DNA from: Bacteroidota bacterium
Lineage (GTDB): Bacteria > Bacteroidota > Bacteroidia > Flavobacteriales_D > Sanyastnellaceae
Length of the DNA: 38,294 nt
Direction of reading: 5' to 3'
NCBI GenBank assembly: GCA_027621555.1
Contig: JAQCBJ010000014.1
Location: forward strand, 1-38,294
The stretch's first letter is position 1; the number at the start of each line of letters is the position of its first letter. Below are positions 23,171 through 30,425 of the stretch, piece after piece. Both the position numbers and the translations under genes were made by a program. The notes under the pieces were generated by a model. The model was not told the origin of the DNA and did no database searches. It saw nothing but the letters and a program-made list of their open reading frames with translations.

Positions 23171-23946
23171 CACTCCGAAACCAACAACCGGTACGTGAAA
23201 TACAGCGACGTGAACGTTGTCAGCAATTGGGCCACTGGCGAAACGTCCGTCAGGACTTCGCGGACCACCTGCGGGTTGGATTCGACGTAGATGATGTCGT
23301 TGGCCTGGACGATGGTGCGCGCAGCTTCCATTCCTTCGACGGTGCTCAAGTCCATTTGGTACACGAGGTTGCCGTCGCCTTTTTGGCGGATGAGCTTGAT
23401 TTCCTTGGACCTTCCGCGCTGACGGATTCCGCCGGCTTGGGCAAGCACTTCAATGACTGTCGTGTTTTGGTTTTGCAAGGTGATCACCGTAGCCTGCCCC
23501 GCTTCTCCCGGAAAGACCAAAACGCGGTTGTTCACCACCTGAAGCATCGCGTACGGATCGACGTACTCGGCTTCGTACGCCTCTTCAATTTTTCGCTCGG
23601 CCTCATCCAACGTCAAGCCCGCCAACATCACCGCTCCGACTTCGGGGAGTTCCACGGTGCCGTCGAGTTCCACGCGGTACGTGAACTGAGCGCGCTGTTG
23701 TTGCATGAAATTCGCGCCCTGCGTAGCCTCGGCAGAACCGGCCGTCATGGCCATGAGCCGCTGTCCGTTGTTCGAGAACAGTTGAAGCTGCAACCGGTCG
23801 TTGGGTGCGAGGGTGTAGGCCTCGTGTTTGGCCTCGCTCAAGGACGCAAACGCGTAGTCGCTGTCCGTCCGAAACATCAAGTCCTGGTTCACCGTGCATC
23901 CGGTCCACAGGACGCCCAACACAATGGGCAAAGCGATTCTCCACAT
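23170..23946 (-). CDS. Polysaccharide export lipoprotein (Wza/BexD-like)
   Basis: The 258-residue protein starts with a lipoprotein signal (MWRIALPIVLGVLWTGC, Cys17). It has a Poly_export domain (about 50-125; YTLAPNDRLQLQLFSNNGQ, FTYRVELDGTVELPEVG, GLTLDEAERKIEEAY) and a SLBB-like region (TTVIEVLAQAGGIRQRGRSK). A C-terminal hydrophobic segment (LLTTFTSLYFTYRLLV) suggests the membrane helix that Bacteroidota versions use. Such proteins form the outer-membrane channel for capsule or exopolysaccharide. The partner Wzc-type kinase/co-polymerase is not next to it, which is unusual; instead rfbC overlaps its stop. A longer open frame exists upstream, but 23946 gives the lipoprotein signal. Confidence 0.88.
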   Translation of the reverse strand: MWRIALPIVLGVLWTGCTVNQDLMFRTDSDYAFASLSEAKHEAYTLAPNDRLQLQLFSNNGQRLMAMTAGSAEATQGANFMQQQRAQFTYRVELDGTVELPEVGAVMLAGLTLDEAERKIEEAYEAEYVDPYAMLQVVNNRVLVFPGEAGQATVITLQNQNTTVIEVLAQAGGIRQRGRSKEIKLIRQKGDGNLVYQMDLSTVEGMEAARTIVQANDIIYVESNPQVVREVLTDVSPVAQLLTTFTSLYFTYRLLVSE

Positions 23947-23951
23947 GAGGC

Positions 23952-23971
23952 CGAAGGTACGGCTATCTTCG
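23952..23971. promoter_or_regulatory. Tightly packed divergent -7-like boxes
   Basis: In the 29-bp gap between the export-lipoprotein ATG and the acetyltransferase GTG, CGAAGGTA (minus-strand box TACCTTCG, 23959-23952) and TATCTTCG (plus strand, 23964-23971) stand back to back with 4 bp between them. The whole is nearly palindromic. Each box is 5 or 4 bp from its start codon. Any -33 contacts would have to lie inside the opposite coding region. Confidence 0.5.
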
Positions 23972-23975
23972 CAGC

Positions 23976-24515
23976 GTGTTGAACTCCGACCGCCACCGAC
24001 TTCGCGCCATGGAACCTGAAGACGTCTCCCAGCTTCACGCTTGGGAAAACGCCAGCGAGGATTGGTGGATGGGCGCAAGCGTCTCCCCCATCAGCGCTGA
24101 AGCGATGCGCCGATTCGTGACGGGCAACCACGACCTGTACCAAGTGCGGCAATTGCGGTTGATGCTCGACTCGCTTGAAGAGAATCAGGCCGATTGGATC
24201 ACCGTCGGCGCCGTGGACCTGTACGATTTTGAACCTCGTCACCTGCGTGCTGGCGTGGCCCTGCATGTGGACCGAGGAGCGCGACGACTCGGCCACGGAT
24301 TGCAAGGGTTGGTGCTTCTCTCGGAATACGCCAAGCGGCACCTTGGGCTTCGTCAACTCTACGCCGAAGTGCCTGCCACCCACCACGCCTCCATCGCCCT
24401 GTTTCGCAAGGCGGGCTACCTCGAAACCGGGAGGCGATCGTCTTGGATTCGCGGCGCCCACGACGGCTGGGAGGATGTCGTGACCTTGCAATTGCTTTTC
24501 CCATACCGCGACTGA
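23976..24515 (+). CDS. GNAT-family N-acetyltransferase
   Basis: The 179-residue protein has the RimJ/SpeG-like GNAT pattern: DRHRLRAMEPEDVSQLHAWE at the N-terminus, ITVGAVDLYDFEPRHLRAGV, the acetyl-CoA-binding loop region RGARRLGHGLQGLVLLSEYA, and HHASIALFRKAGYLETGRRS. Its length and the N-terminal motif point to spermidine acetyltransferase or ribosomal-protein-type enzymes, but the substrate is open. The start must be GTG 23976 (or TTG 23979); the first ATG (24009 region) would remove the conserved N-terminal strand. A -7-like box ends 4 bp upstream. mltG follows after 7 bp. Confidence 0.85.
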   Translation: MLNSDRHRLRAMEPEDVSQLHAWENASEDWWMGASVSPISAEAMRRFVTGNHDLYQVRQLRLMLDSLEENQADWITVGAVDLYDFEPRHLRAGVALHVDRGARRLGHGLQGLVLLSEYAKRHLGLRQLYAEVPATHHASIALFRKAGYLETGRRSSWIRGAHDGWEDVVTLQLLFPYRD

Positions 24516-24522
24516 CTCCCCC

Positions 24523-25524
24523 ATGACTGCACCTCACGCTCGCCGCAATTACGTTGCATCCGGTTTGGTGCTGGTTCTGGCCGCAGCGAGCGTAGGTTGG
24601 CTCGGGTGGAATCGCTACGCGGCCGGAGCTTGGACAACCGCATCCGTGACCGTGGACTTGCCTCCGGGCGAGGAGGCGGAAAGCTTGCGCGCGCTTCTGG
24701 AACAGACCCTTCCTTCCGAAGGGATGCGTGTCGTACGACACCTCGATTGGCGCGGATGGACCAGCCGGCTGAAGCCGGGTCGCTACGTGTTTGAAGCTGG
24801 TGAAAGCGTGCAAAAAAGTGCCGTCCGGCTGGTGACTGGAAACCGTGAAGCCGTCCGAGTCGTGGTCCCTTCTGGCCGTGACGTGGGCCCCATCGCAGGT
24901 GGAGCCGCGCGGCACGTGTTTGCCGACAGCGCAGAGGTGGCCGAGTGGTTCGTGCAGGACAGTGTCATGTGGCGCGTGCTTCCCAACACGTACGAGATGT
25001 GGTGGGAAACGGACGCCGAAGCGCTTGTGACCCGCCTGCTCCGCGAGCACGAATCGTGGTGGAACGAAGACCGGATTGCTGCAGCGCGGGCCCAAGGATT
25101 GACTCCCAGGGAGGCCACGGTGTTGGCCTCGATTGTGCAAGCGGAGACCGCCGCGCTGGAAGAAGCACCCACCGTGGCTGGTTTGTACTTGAACCGATTG
25201 AACAAAGGGATGGCGCTGCAAGCCGATCCGACGCTCATTTTTGCCCTTGGCGACCCAAGCATCCGTCGTGTGCTGGACGTGCACAAGGACATTGATTCGC
25301 CCTACAACACGTACAAACACACCGGGCTCCCTCCAGGTCCGATTCGCTTTGTGGATCCGCGTTACATCCAAAGCGTGCTTCGCCCTGCCTCGCACCGGCA
25401 CCTGTACATGTGCGCCGAACCGGGAGGCACAGGAACCCACCGTTTTGCCTCGTCCTACCGCGAACATTTGCGGAATGCCAGGGCTTATCAATCGTGGTTG
25501 AATCAACAACGCATTTTCCGTTGA
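24523..25524 (+). CDS. mltG: Endolytic transglycosylase MltG
   Basis: MltG (YceG) cuts nascent glycan strands at the inner membrane and limits their length. The 333-residue protein has an N-terminal membrane anchor (VASGLVLVLAAASVGWLGW), a LysM-like region (about 40-115) with LKPGRYVFEAGESV, and the catalytic domain. Glu208 in the motif VLASIVQAETA is the expected catalytic residue. Further family motifs are AGLYLNRLNKGMALQADPTL, DSPYNTYKHTGLPPGPI and HLYMCAEPGGTGTHRFASSY. Its stop overlaps the TTG start of the next gene (TTGA), so the two are probably coupled. Confidence 0.95.
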   Translation: MTAPHARRNYVASGLVLVLAAASVGWLGWNRYAAGAWTTASVTVDLPPGEEAESLRALLEQTLPSEGMRVVRHLDWRGWTSRLKPGRYVFEAGESVQKSAVRLVTGNREAVRVVVPSGRDVGPIAGGAARHVFADSAEVAEWFVQDSVMWRVLPNTYEMWWETDAEALVTRLLREHESWWNEDRIAAARAQGLTPREATVLASIVQAETAALEEAPTVAGLYLNRLNKGMALQADPTLIFALGDPSIRRVLDVHKDIDSPYNTYKHTGLPPGPIRFVDPRYIQSVLRPASHRHLYMCAEPGGTGTHRFASSYREHLRNARAYQSWLNQQRIFR

Positions 25525-27923
25525 AGCACTCTTGCGTCGCCTCCGTTGGCTGGTTTCTGGTTGCCGTTGCTGCCCTGGGGTCATCCCAAGCCCTGGCGCA
25601 AGCACCTTTCAACCTGAGCGACCAAGTCGCCACGGCGTTTAGGGTGTTTGACCAACCCGAGGTGGATGGGGTTCTGGACGAAGCCCTTTGGCGCACTGCG
25701 CCAAGCGCCACGAATTTCACCCAGAGCAGGCCCTACCCCAACAGCGCGCCCACGCACCGCACGGAGGTTTGGATTGCGTACGACGACCAAAACCTCTACG
25801 TCGCCGCGCAGATGCACGACCCGGCCCCCGACTCCATCCTTCAGCAGTTGAGCCAGCGCGACCGCGTGGAGAATTCAGATGAATTTGGACTGTGGTTTAG
25901 CCCGTACAACGACGGCATCAATGCCATTGGATTCACGACGACTCCGCGTGGTGCACTGAACGACTTCATCATGAATGCCGAGGGCGCCGACGACGCATGG
26001 AACGGGGTGTGGGAGGTCAAAAGCCGCATCCACGCTGGAGGTTGGTCCACGGAGATGCGCATCCCATGGAGTCAATTCCGAATGCCCACGCTTCAAGAAG
26101 GTCAGGAGCAGCTTTGGGGGATGAACGTTTGGCGCATTGTGCGCCGCTCCCGCGAGGAAACCGTGTGGAACGCCCTCGACCCGACCCAAGACGGAATGGT
26201 GAATCAAGGAGGATTGCTGCGCGGCATTGAAGGCGTCGACACGCCACCAAGGGTGGCCTTGTTTCCGTACGTCAGCAGCTACGCCCAAACCGCGCTCGAC
26301 GACAACGGACAACGCGTCTGGGCCGCGCCGATCAACGGGGGGATGGATGCCAAGCTCGGGCTAGGGGACGCCTTCACGCTCGACATGACGTTGGTTCCGG
26401 ATTTTGGCCAAGTCGTCACGGACAACCTCGTGCTGAACCTCAGCCCTTACGAAGTGCGCTTCGACGAAAACCGTCCCTTCTTTCTCGAGGGCACTGACCT
26501 GTTCAACAAAGGCGGCCTGTTCTACAGCCGGCGCGTGGGTTCCGAAGGCCAGTTGTTCAACGCCACGAAATTCAGCGGACGCACCGCCTCCAGCACAGGC
26601 CTTGGCGTCTTCCAAGCCTTCGCCCGCGACACCACCGGCGGTACGGATGCGCTGACTTCCTACAACGTCTCGGTTGTGGACCAAAACCTGCCCAACAACG
26701 GTTTCATTACCGCCCTGAGCACCGCCACGGTCCGATCTGGAGACAGACGCGACGCCTACGTCCAAGGGGTCCAATACTCCCTTCGAAACGAAGACAACAG
26801 TTGGGCTCTTGGCGGAAGTGCCGCTCGGAACACGATGGCCCAAGGCGACACGGCATCGCACGAAGAAGGGCATCGCTGGGGCGTCAATGTTGCCAAGACA
26901 CGTGGGCAATTCCGAGGCGCCGTCGGCCATTACCGGGAATCCGAGAACTACAACCCCAACGACCTCGGGTACTTGGCTGCGCCTAACGAAATCGTCACGT
27001 GGGGCAACTTGGAATTTGGCATTTACCAGCCGTTTGGCGCCTTCAACAGAATGTGGTGGAACCTGAACTGGGACCACAACTACCTCTACGCTCCTCGCGC
27101 TTACAGCAATTGGACCTGGGCTGCGGAATGGGCCGCCGTTTCGCGCACGTTTTGGTTCAACAAATTGACCCTGGAGAGCCTGCCCCAACCGGGGTACGAT
27201 TGGTTTGCGTCGAGGCTCGATGCGGTGCCGTTTGAAACGCCGCGTTGGACGTCCATCGACTTCGTGACTTCCACCGATTACCGTCGCGCCGTGGCGTTGG
27301 ACGGCTTTGTCAAACGTCAATGGCGTCCGGACGTGGCGGACTGGAATGAGTTTTTCCTGCGCTTGGCTCCTCGTTTTCGGTTCAGCGACCGCCTCAGCGC
27401 GGACTACGTCTGGAGCTGGCAAGTGAGGCACAACGAGCGAGGGTTTGCCGACTTGGTGGAGGTGTGGAGCAGTCCGACGGTGAGTTTGTTTGGGCGGAGG
27501 GAGAACACAAGCCACACGCACGTGCTGAACGCCAGCTACATCTTCACCCCTCGGGCCAGCCTTTCCGCTCGGGTCAGGCATTATTGGAGCGTGGTCGACT
27601 ACCACGAATTCTACGAGCTCCAACTCGATGGCTCCCTCGAGAACTCGACGCTGGCCGACAGCTATTTCGACGAATCGACCAGCACATCTTCCTACGACAC
27701 CAATTACAACGCGTGGAGCATCGACCTCGTTTACCGCTGGATCTTCTCCCCGGGAAGCGAGTTGAGCGTGGTTTGGAAGAACACGCTGAACGAATCAGGC
27801 AACGCCCTCCCCTCCTCGTATTGGGCCAATTGGGAGGGCATGCTCGACGAGGGGTTCACCAATTCCCTGTCCATTCGTGCCCTGTATTACTTGGACTACA
27901 GTTTGATCCAAAACCGACGCTGA
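25521..27923 (+). CDS. DUF5916 protein with CBM9-like domain, predicted outer-membrane beta-barrel
   Basis: This protein of 800 residues has a signal peptide (KHSCVASVGWFLVAVAALGS ending ALAQ). A carbohydrate-binding family-9-like domain follows (about 40-190; PEVDGVLDEALWRTAPSATN, VWIAYDDQNLYVAAQMHDP, STEMRIPWSQFRMP), then a long DUF5916 region with the hallmark VRFDENRPFFLEGTDLFNKG and many aromatic beta-strand-like segments. This family is common in marine Bacteroidota, and no function is established. No ATG is suitably placed. I chose TTG 25521, which overlaps the mltG stop and gives a clean signal peptide; GTG 25494 is an alternative. Confidence 0.85.
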   Translation: MKHSCVASVGWFLVAVAALGSSQALAQAPFNLSDQVATAFRVFDQPEVDGVLDEALWRTAPSATNFTQSRPYPNSAPTHRTEVWIAYDDQNLYVAAQMHDPAPDSILQQLSQRDRVENSDEFGLWFSPYNDGINAIGFTTTPRGALNDFIMNAEGADDAWNGVWEVKSRIHAGGWSTEMRIPWSQFRMPTLQEGQEQLWGMNVWRIVRRSREETVWNALDPTQDGMVNQGGLLRGIEGVDTPPRVALFPYVSSYAQTALDDNGQRVWAAPINGGMDAKLGLGDAFTLDMTLVPDFGQVVTDNLVLNLSPYEVRFDENRPFFLEGTDLFNKGGLFYSRRVGSEGQLFNATKFSGRTASSTGLGVFQAFARDTTGGTDALTSYNVSVVDQNLPNNGFITALSTATVRSGDRRDAYVQGVQYSLRNEDNSWALGGSAARNTMAQGDTASHEEGHRWGVNVAKTRGQFRGAVGHYRESENYNPNDLGYLAAPNEIVTWGNLEFGIYQPFGAFNRMWWNLNWDHNYLYAPRAYSNWTWAAEWAAVSRTFWFNKLTLESLPQPGYDWFASRLDAVPFETPRWTSIDFVTSTDYRRAVALDGFVKRQWRPDVADWNEFFLRLAPRFRFSDRLSADYVWSWQVRHNERGFADLVEVWSSPTVSLFGRRENTSHTHVLNASYIFTPRASLSARVRHYWSVVDYHEFYELQLDGSLENSTLADSYFDESTSTSSYDTNYNAWSIDLVYRWIFSPGSELSVVWKNTLNESGNALPSSYWANWEGMLDEGFTNSLSIRALYYLDYSLIQNRR

Positions 27924-27933
27924 ACTCCCCCAC

Positions 27934-29757
27934 TTACGGCCAGGTGAGGCTGCGCTCCCAAGTCGTCGTGTTGCCCACCTCGTCCGTGACTGTCAGAGAA
28001 ACGGGACACGGCACGCCCCGAGGGTGGATTTCGTCGGAGGCCTCGTAGGTCAGCATGTTTCGCTTGGGATCCCAAACCGCCCGAGCCCACTGACCTTGGA
28101 TGCGCAACTCCACGTCTTCGATTCCAGCCAACGCGTCCTCGACGTACCACACCGCGTCGCCTGAAGCGACCAAGGGCGTGCCGCTGTGGTAAGGGAGCAC
28201 GCGGGGAGGCACGGTGTCTCGCTCCATCACCCACTCGCCACCGCGAGGCAGGTCGACCAACCACTGCCCGTCCTTTCTTTCCGCGACCACCGCGTCCCCC
28301 ACTTCCCCGTCGTCCTCGCGTTGCACCGACAACCATCGGTCGGCAGGCAAGGACGCTCCAGGCAACACGGACCAAGCCCCCTCCCACATTTCTGCAGAGG
28401 ACGGCACAGGCCATCGCACCTGAATCGCTTTGCGGTAAGGGACTTCCGTGGGCAACATGCGCAGTTTTCGGCCGCTCGGTTCGACGTACACACGCACCGT
28501 TTCGCGTTCGAAAAAGGTGCCCGCCCTCCACGCAAATCCAAACTCACCGAAGTCGTGCGTGCCAGAAAGCTCCGGTTCAACGCTCCACTCGCCATGATCT
28601 TGGGCGTCCAAATCGTTGCACAAAGGGTCAGACGGCATCTCTGGCGGGCTACCCACCAAGGGCACCGCCACGGAAGACCGGTTTCCTGCCGCATCCGTCG
28701 CCTCGATGTGAAGTACAGCGCGCTGCCCAGCATCAAGCTCCACCCAACCTGCACTTGCCGGCGTTTCGTAGATGCCCAAGCGGTTGGTGGGGAAGCGATG
28801 CAACCGATGCACTTGGTCGCGAACCGTGGACCACACCGGATAGAACGCATGGGCATTCATGTCCTTGTTCACCCCAAAATCCAGCTCCTCCCACGACGCG
28901 CGGTGCGTCAACAACACTTTCGTCCCCTCTTCCATGACCTTGGCTTCCAGCGTCCTCAAGCCGCAAATGTTGGACGCGCCGTCCAGCACGTCGTACCCCT
29001 CGACTGAGAATCGGACCTTGCTTGTCAGACTCAGGGTGTCTGAAGCGGGCAGGGACACGCGGTACCAATCGGTTGCCGACTCCACCCACAGCGCGGGAAT
29101 CACAGGGGGGCGCGTGTCCACCTTCGACAACCACCCGTCGAGGGGGTTCAGCGGATGTTGGTTGGACGTGGACCGAATTTCGAAGTGGAGATGAGGCCCC
29201 CCGCTTCCGCCCGAATTGCCGCTCCATCCCAACGTGTCTCCCGCTTGAAAGCGCAATCCCGCAGAGGACGGAGGCGAGGCGTCCAATCCAAGCGACCGCG
29301 CCTCGTAGGTCCGGGCCACCGCCCAGGATTGGACGTTTGGAGCAAAGCGCTGAAGATGAGCGTACACTGTGGTCACGCCGTCGGGGCCTTCGAGGTACAA
29401 CGCGTTGCCGTACCCCCAAGGCGACATCTTGACGCGCGCCACGCGGCCGTCCGTTGCCGCCAGCACGGGCAAACCTTCACGGCCCTCCGTTTTCAAATCC
29501 ACCCCCGTGTGAAAGTGGTTCCCACGAAGCTCCCCAAAGTTGCCACTAAGAAGGGGTGGAATCGTCAACGGGTCCACCCAAGCGTGGTCTCGCTTGAACG
29601 TCGAGGCGCGGCGGCTCTCTTGCCCCCACGTCTCGGACACCCCTCCGAGAAAGGAAAACGCCAAAAACATGAAAGCCAAAACGTTACGATTTTCAGCCTT
29701 CACCAAGGCTTGAAAAGCTAGCCCCTTCAGGCCGTTCACGGTTCTTGGCACGTTCAT
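27934..29757 (-). CDS. M23-family peptidase (LytM domain), secreted
   Basis: The 607-residue protein has a hydrophobic segment (VLAFMFLAFSFLGG, ending ETWGQ) that would be a signal peptide, though it starts unusually late, at about residue 27. The metallopeptidase domain (about 60-205) has all M23 zinc and catalytic residues: His83 and Asp87 (GNHFHTGVDL), His134 (VYAHL) and His189/His191 (GPHLHFEI). The ~400-residue C-terminal part is beta-rich (AVLHIEATDAAGNRSSVAVP, SLTVTDEVGNTTTWERS) and looks like Ig-type repeats. It probably cuts peptidoglycan cross-links or activates another hydrolase. TAGTTTTG lies 4 bp before the chosen ATG, so a downstream start such as GTG 29703 is possible. Confidence 0.88.
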   Translation of the reverse strand: MNVPRTVNGLKGLAFQALVKAENRNVLAFMFLAFSFLGGVSETWGQESRRASTFKRDHAWVDPLTIPPLLSGNFGELRGNHFHTGVDLKTEGREGLPVLAATDGRVARVKMSPWGYGNALYLEGPDGVTTVYAHLQRFAPNVQSWAVARTYEARSLGLDASPPSSAGLRFQAGDTLGWSGNSGGSGGPHLHFEIRSTSNQHPLNPLDGWLSKVDTRPPVIPALWVESATDWYRVSLPASDTLSLTSKVRFSVEGYDVLDGASNICGLRTLEAKVMEEGTKVLLTHRASWEELDFGVNKDMNAHAFYPVWSTVRDQVHRLHRFPTNRLGIYETPASAGWVELDAGQRAVLHIEATDAAGNRSSVAVPLVGSPPEMPSDPLCNDLDAQDHGEWSVEPELSGTHDFGEFGFAWRAGTFFERETVRVYVEPSGRKLRMLPTEVPYRKAIQVRWPVPSSAEMWEGAWSVLPGASLPADRWLSVQREDDGEVGDAVVAERKDGQWLVDLPRGGEWVMERDTVPPRVLPYHSGTPLVASGDAVWYVEDALAGIEDVELRIQGQWARAVWDPKRNMLTYEASDEIHPRGVPCPVSLTVTDEVGNTTTWERSLTWP

Positions 29758-29761
29758 GGTT

Positions 29762-29812
29762 CAAAACTAACGGGCCTGCGCCCGGCTTCTTGCGCGACTT
29801 CCCCTACTTTTG
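29762..29812. promoter_or_regulatory. Divergent -7 boxes for the M23 gene (-) and coiled-coil gene (+)
   Basis: TAGTTTTG on the minus strand (29769-29762) and TACTTTTG on the plus strand (29805-29812) both match TAnnTTTG fully. The minus box ends 4 bp before the M23 ATG; the plus box ends 16 bp before the ATG at 29829. No obvious -33 TTG was found at the usual spacing. Confidence 0.55.
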
Positions 29813-29828
29813 TTCACGAGCTGTTCTC

Positions 29829-30092
29829 ATGCCTACCCCTGAATCTCATCTTCAATCTCTGCTCGAAGCGGTGGAGAAACTCCTTCAAGCCCAAACCGCA
29901 TTGAAGGAGGACAACCGCGTGTTGAGAGACCAACTGAAGGCCGCAGAGGAAGCCCTGAATCAGGCAAAGCAGGAAAGCAGCACGACTCACAACCTTTCAA
30001 CCCCAACGCCTCCGACTCCAGCACTCACTGCGGAAGAACTGGATGCGCTTGTGGAGGAAATCGACTCTTGCATCGCCCTTCTCAAACCTTGA
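29829..30092 (+). CDS. Small coiled-coil protein (ZapB-like position and form)
   Basis: The 87-residue protein has a single coiled coil (about residues 10-50; LLEAVEKLLQAQTALKEDNR and LKAAEEALNQAKQES). A Thr/Pro linker follows, then an amphipathic C-terminal helix ELDALVEEIDSCIALLKP. It starts at ATG 29829; longer reading overlaps the divergent M23 gene. It lies 11 bp upstream of zapA, which suggests a ZapB-type partner that helps organise FtsZ. The likeness to enterobacterial ZapB is in length and heptad pattern only, so the assignment is inference. Confidence 0.7.
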   Translation: MPTPESHLQSLLEAVEKLLQAQTALKEDNRVLRDQLKAAEEALNQAKQESSTTHNLSTPTPPTPALTAEELDALVEEIDSCIALLKP

Positions 30093-30103
30093 GAACACGA
30101 ATC

Positions 30104-30400
30104 ATGGAAACGCTGGACATCCAACTTGGAGGACGAACCTACCCTCTGACACTCTCTCCCGAGGAAGTGGATGTCGTGCGTGCCGCTGCGGAAGCTGTGG
30201 AGGCGCAAATTGCGCAATTGAAATCCCAGTACGCCATTTCAGACCGCATTGACTTGATGGCCATGGCGGCCCTTCAAATCGCGGTTCAAGCCAGATCAGA
30301 ATCAGGAAGCCCCGCGCCTCCCCCTGCTCCCGGCATGACCTGGCCCGAATCCCAAGTCGAGGACCTTCTGCAACGCATTCACGCCGCGCTCGAGCGCTGA
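30104..30400 (+). CDS. zapA: Cell-division protein ZapA
   Basis: ZapA promotes bundling of FtsZ filaments at the division septum. The 98-residue protein has the family N-terminus METLDIQLGGRTYPLTLSPE (beta-hairpin), followed by EVDVVRAAAEAVEAQIAQLK and the conserved DRIDLMAMAALQIAVQ helix. A Pro-rich linker and short helix end the protein. It follows the coiled-coil gene by 11 bp and precedes rny by 25 bp. The order zapA-rny is common in Bacteroidota. Confidence 0.88.
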   Translation: METLDIQLGGRTYPLTLSPEEVDVVRAAAEAVEAQIAQLKSQYAISDRIDLMAMAALQIAVQARSESGSPAPPPAPGMTWPESQVEDLLQRIHAALER

Positions 30401-30425
30401 GGCCAAGGCCTGAACTCGAAACAAC

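Noticed and set aside
30401-30425. Possible 6S RNA gene next to zapA
   Set aside because: 6S RNA often neighbours zapA in Proteobacteria, but here only 25 bp separate zapA from rny, far too short.
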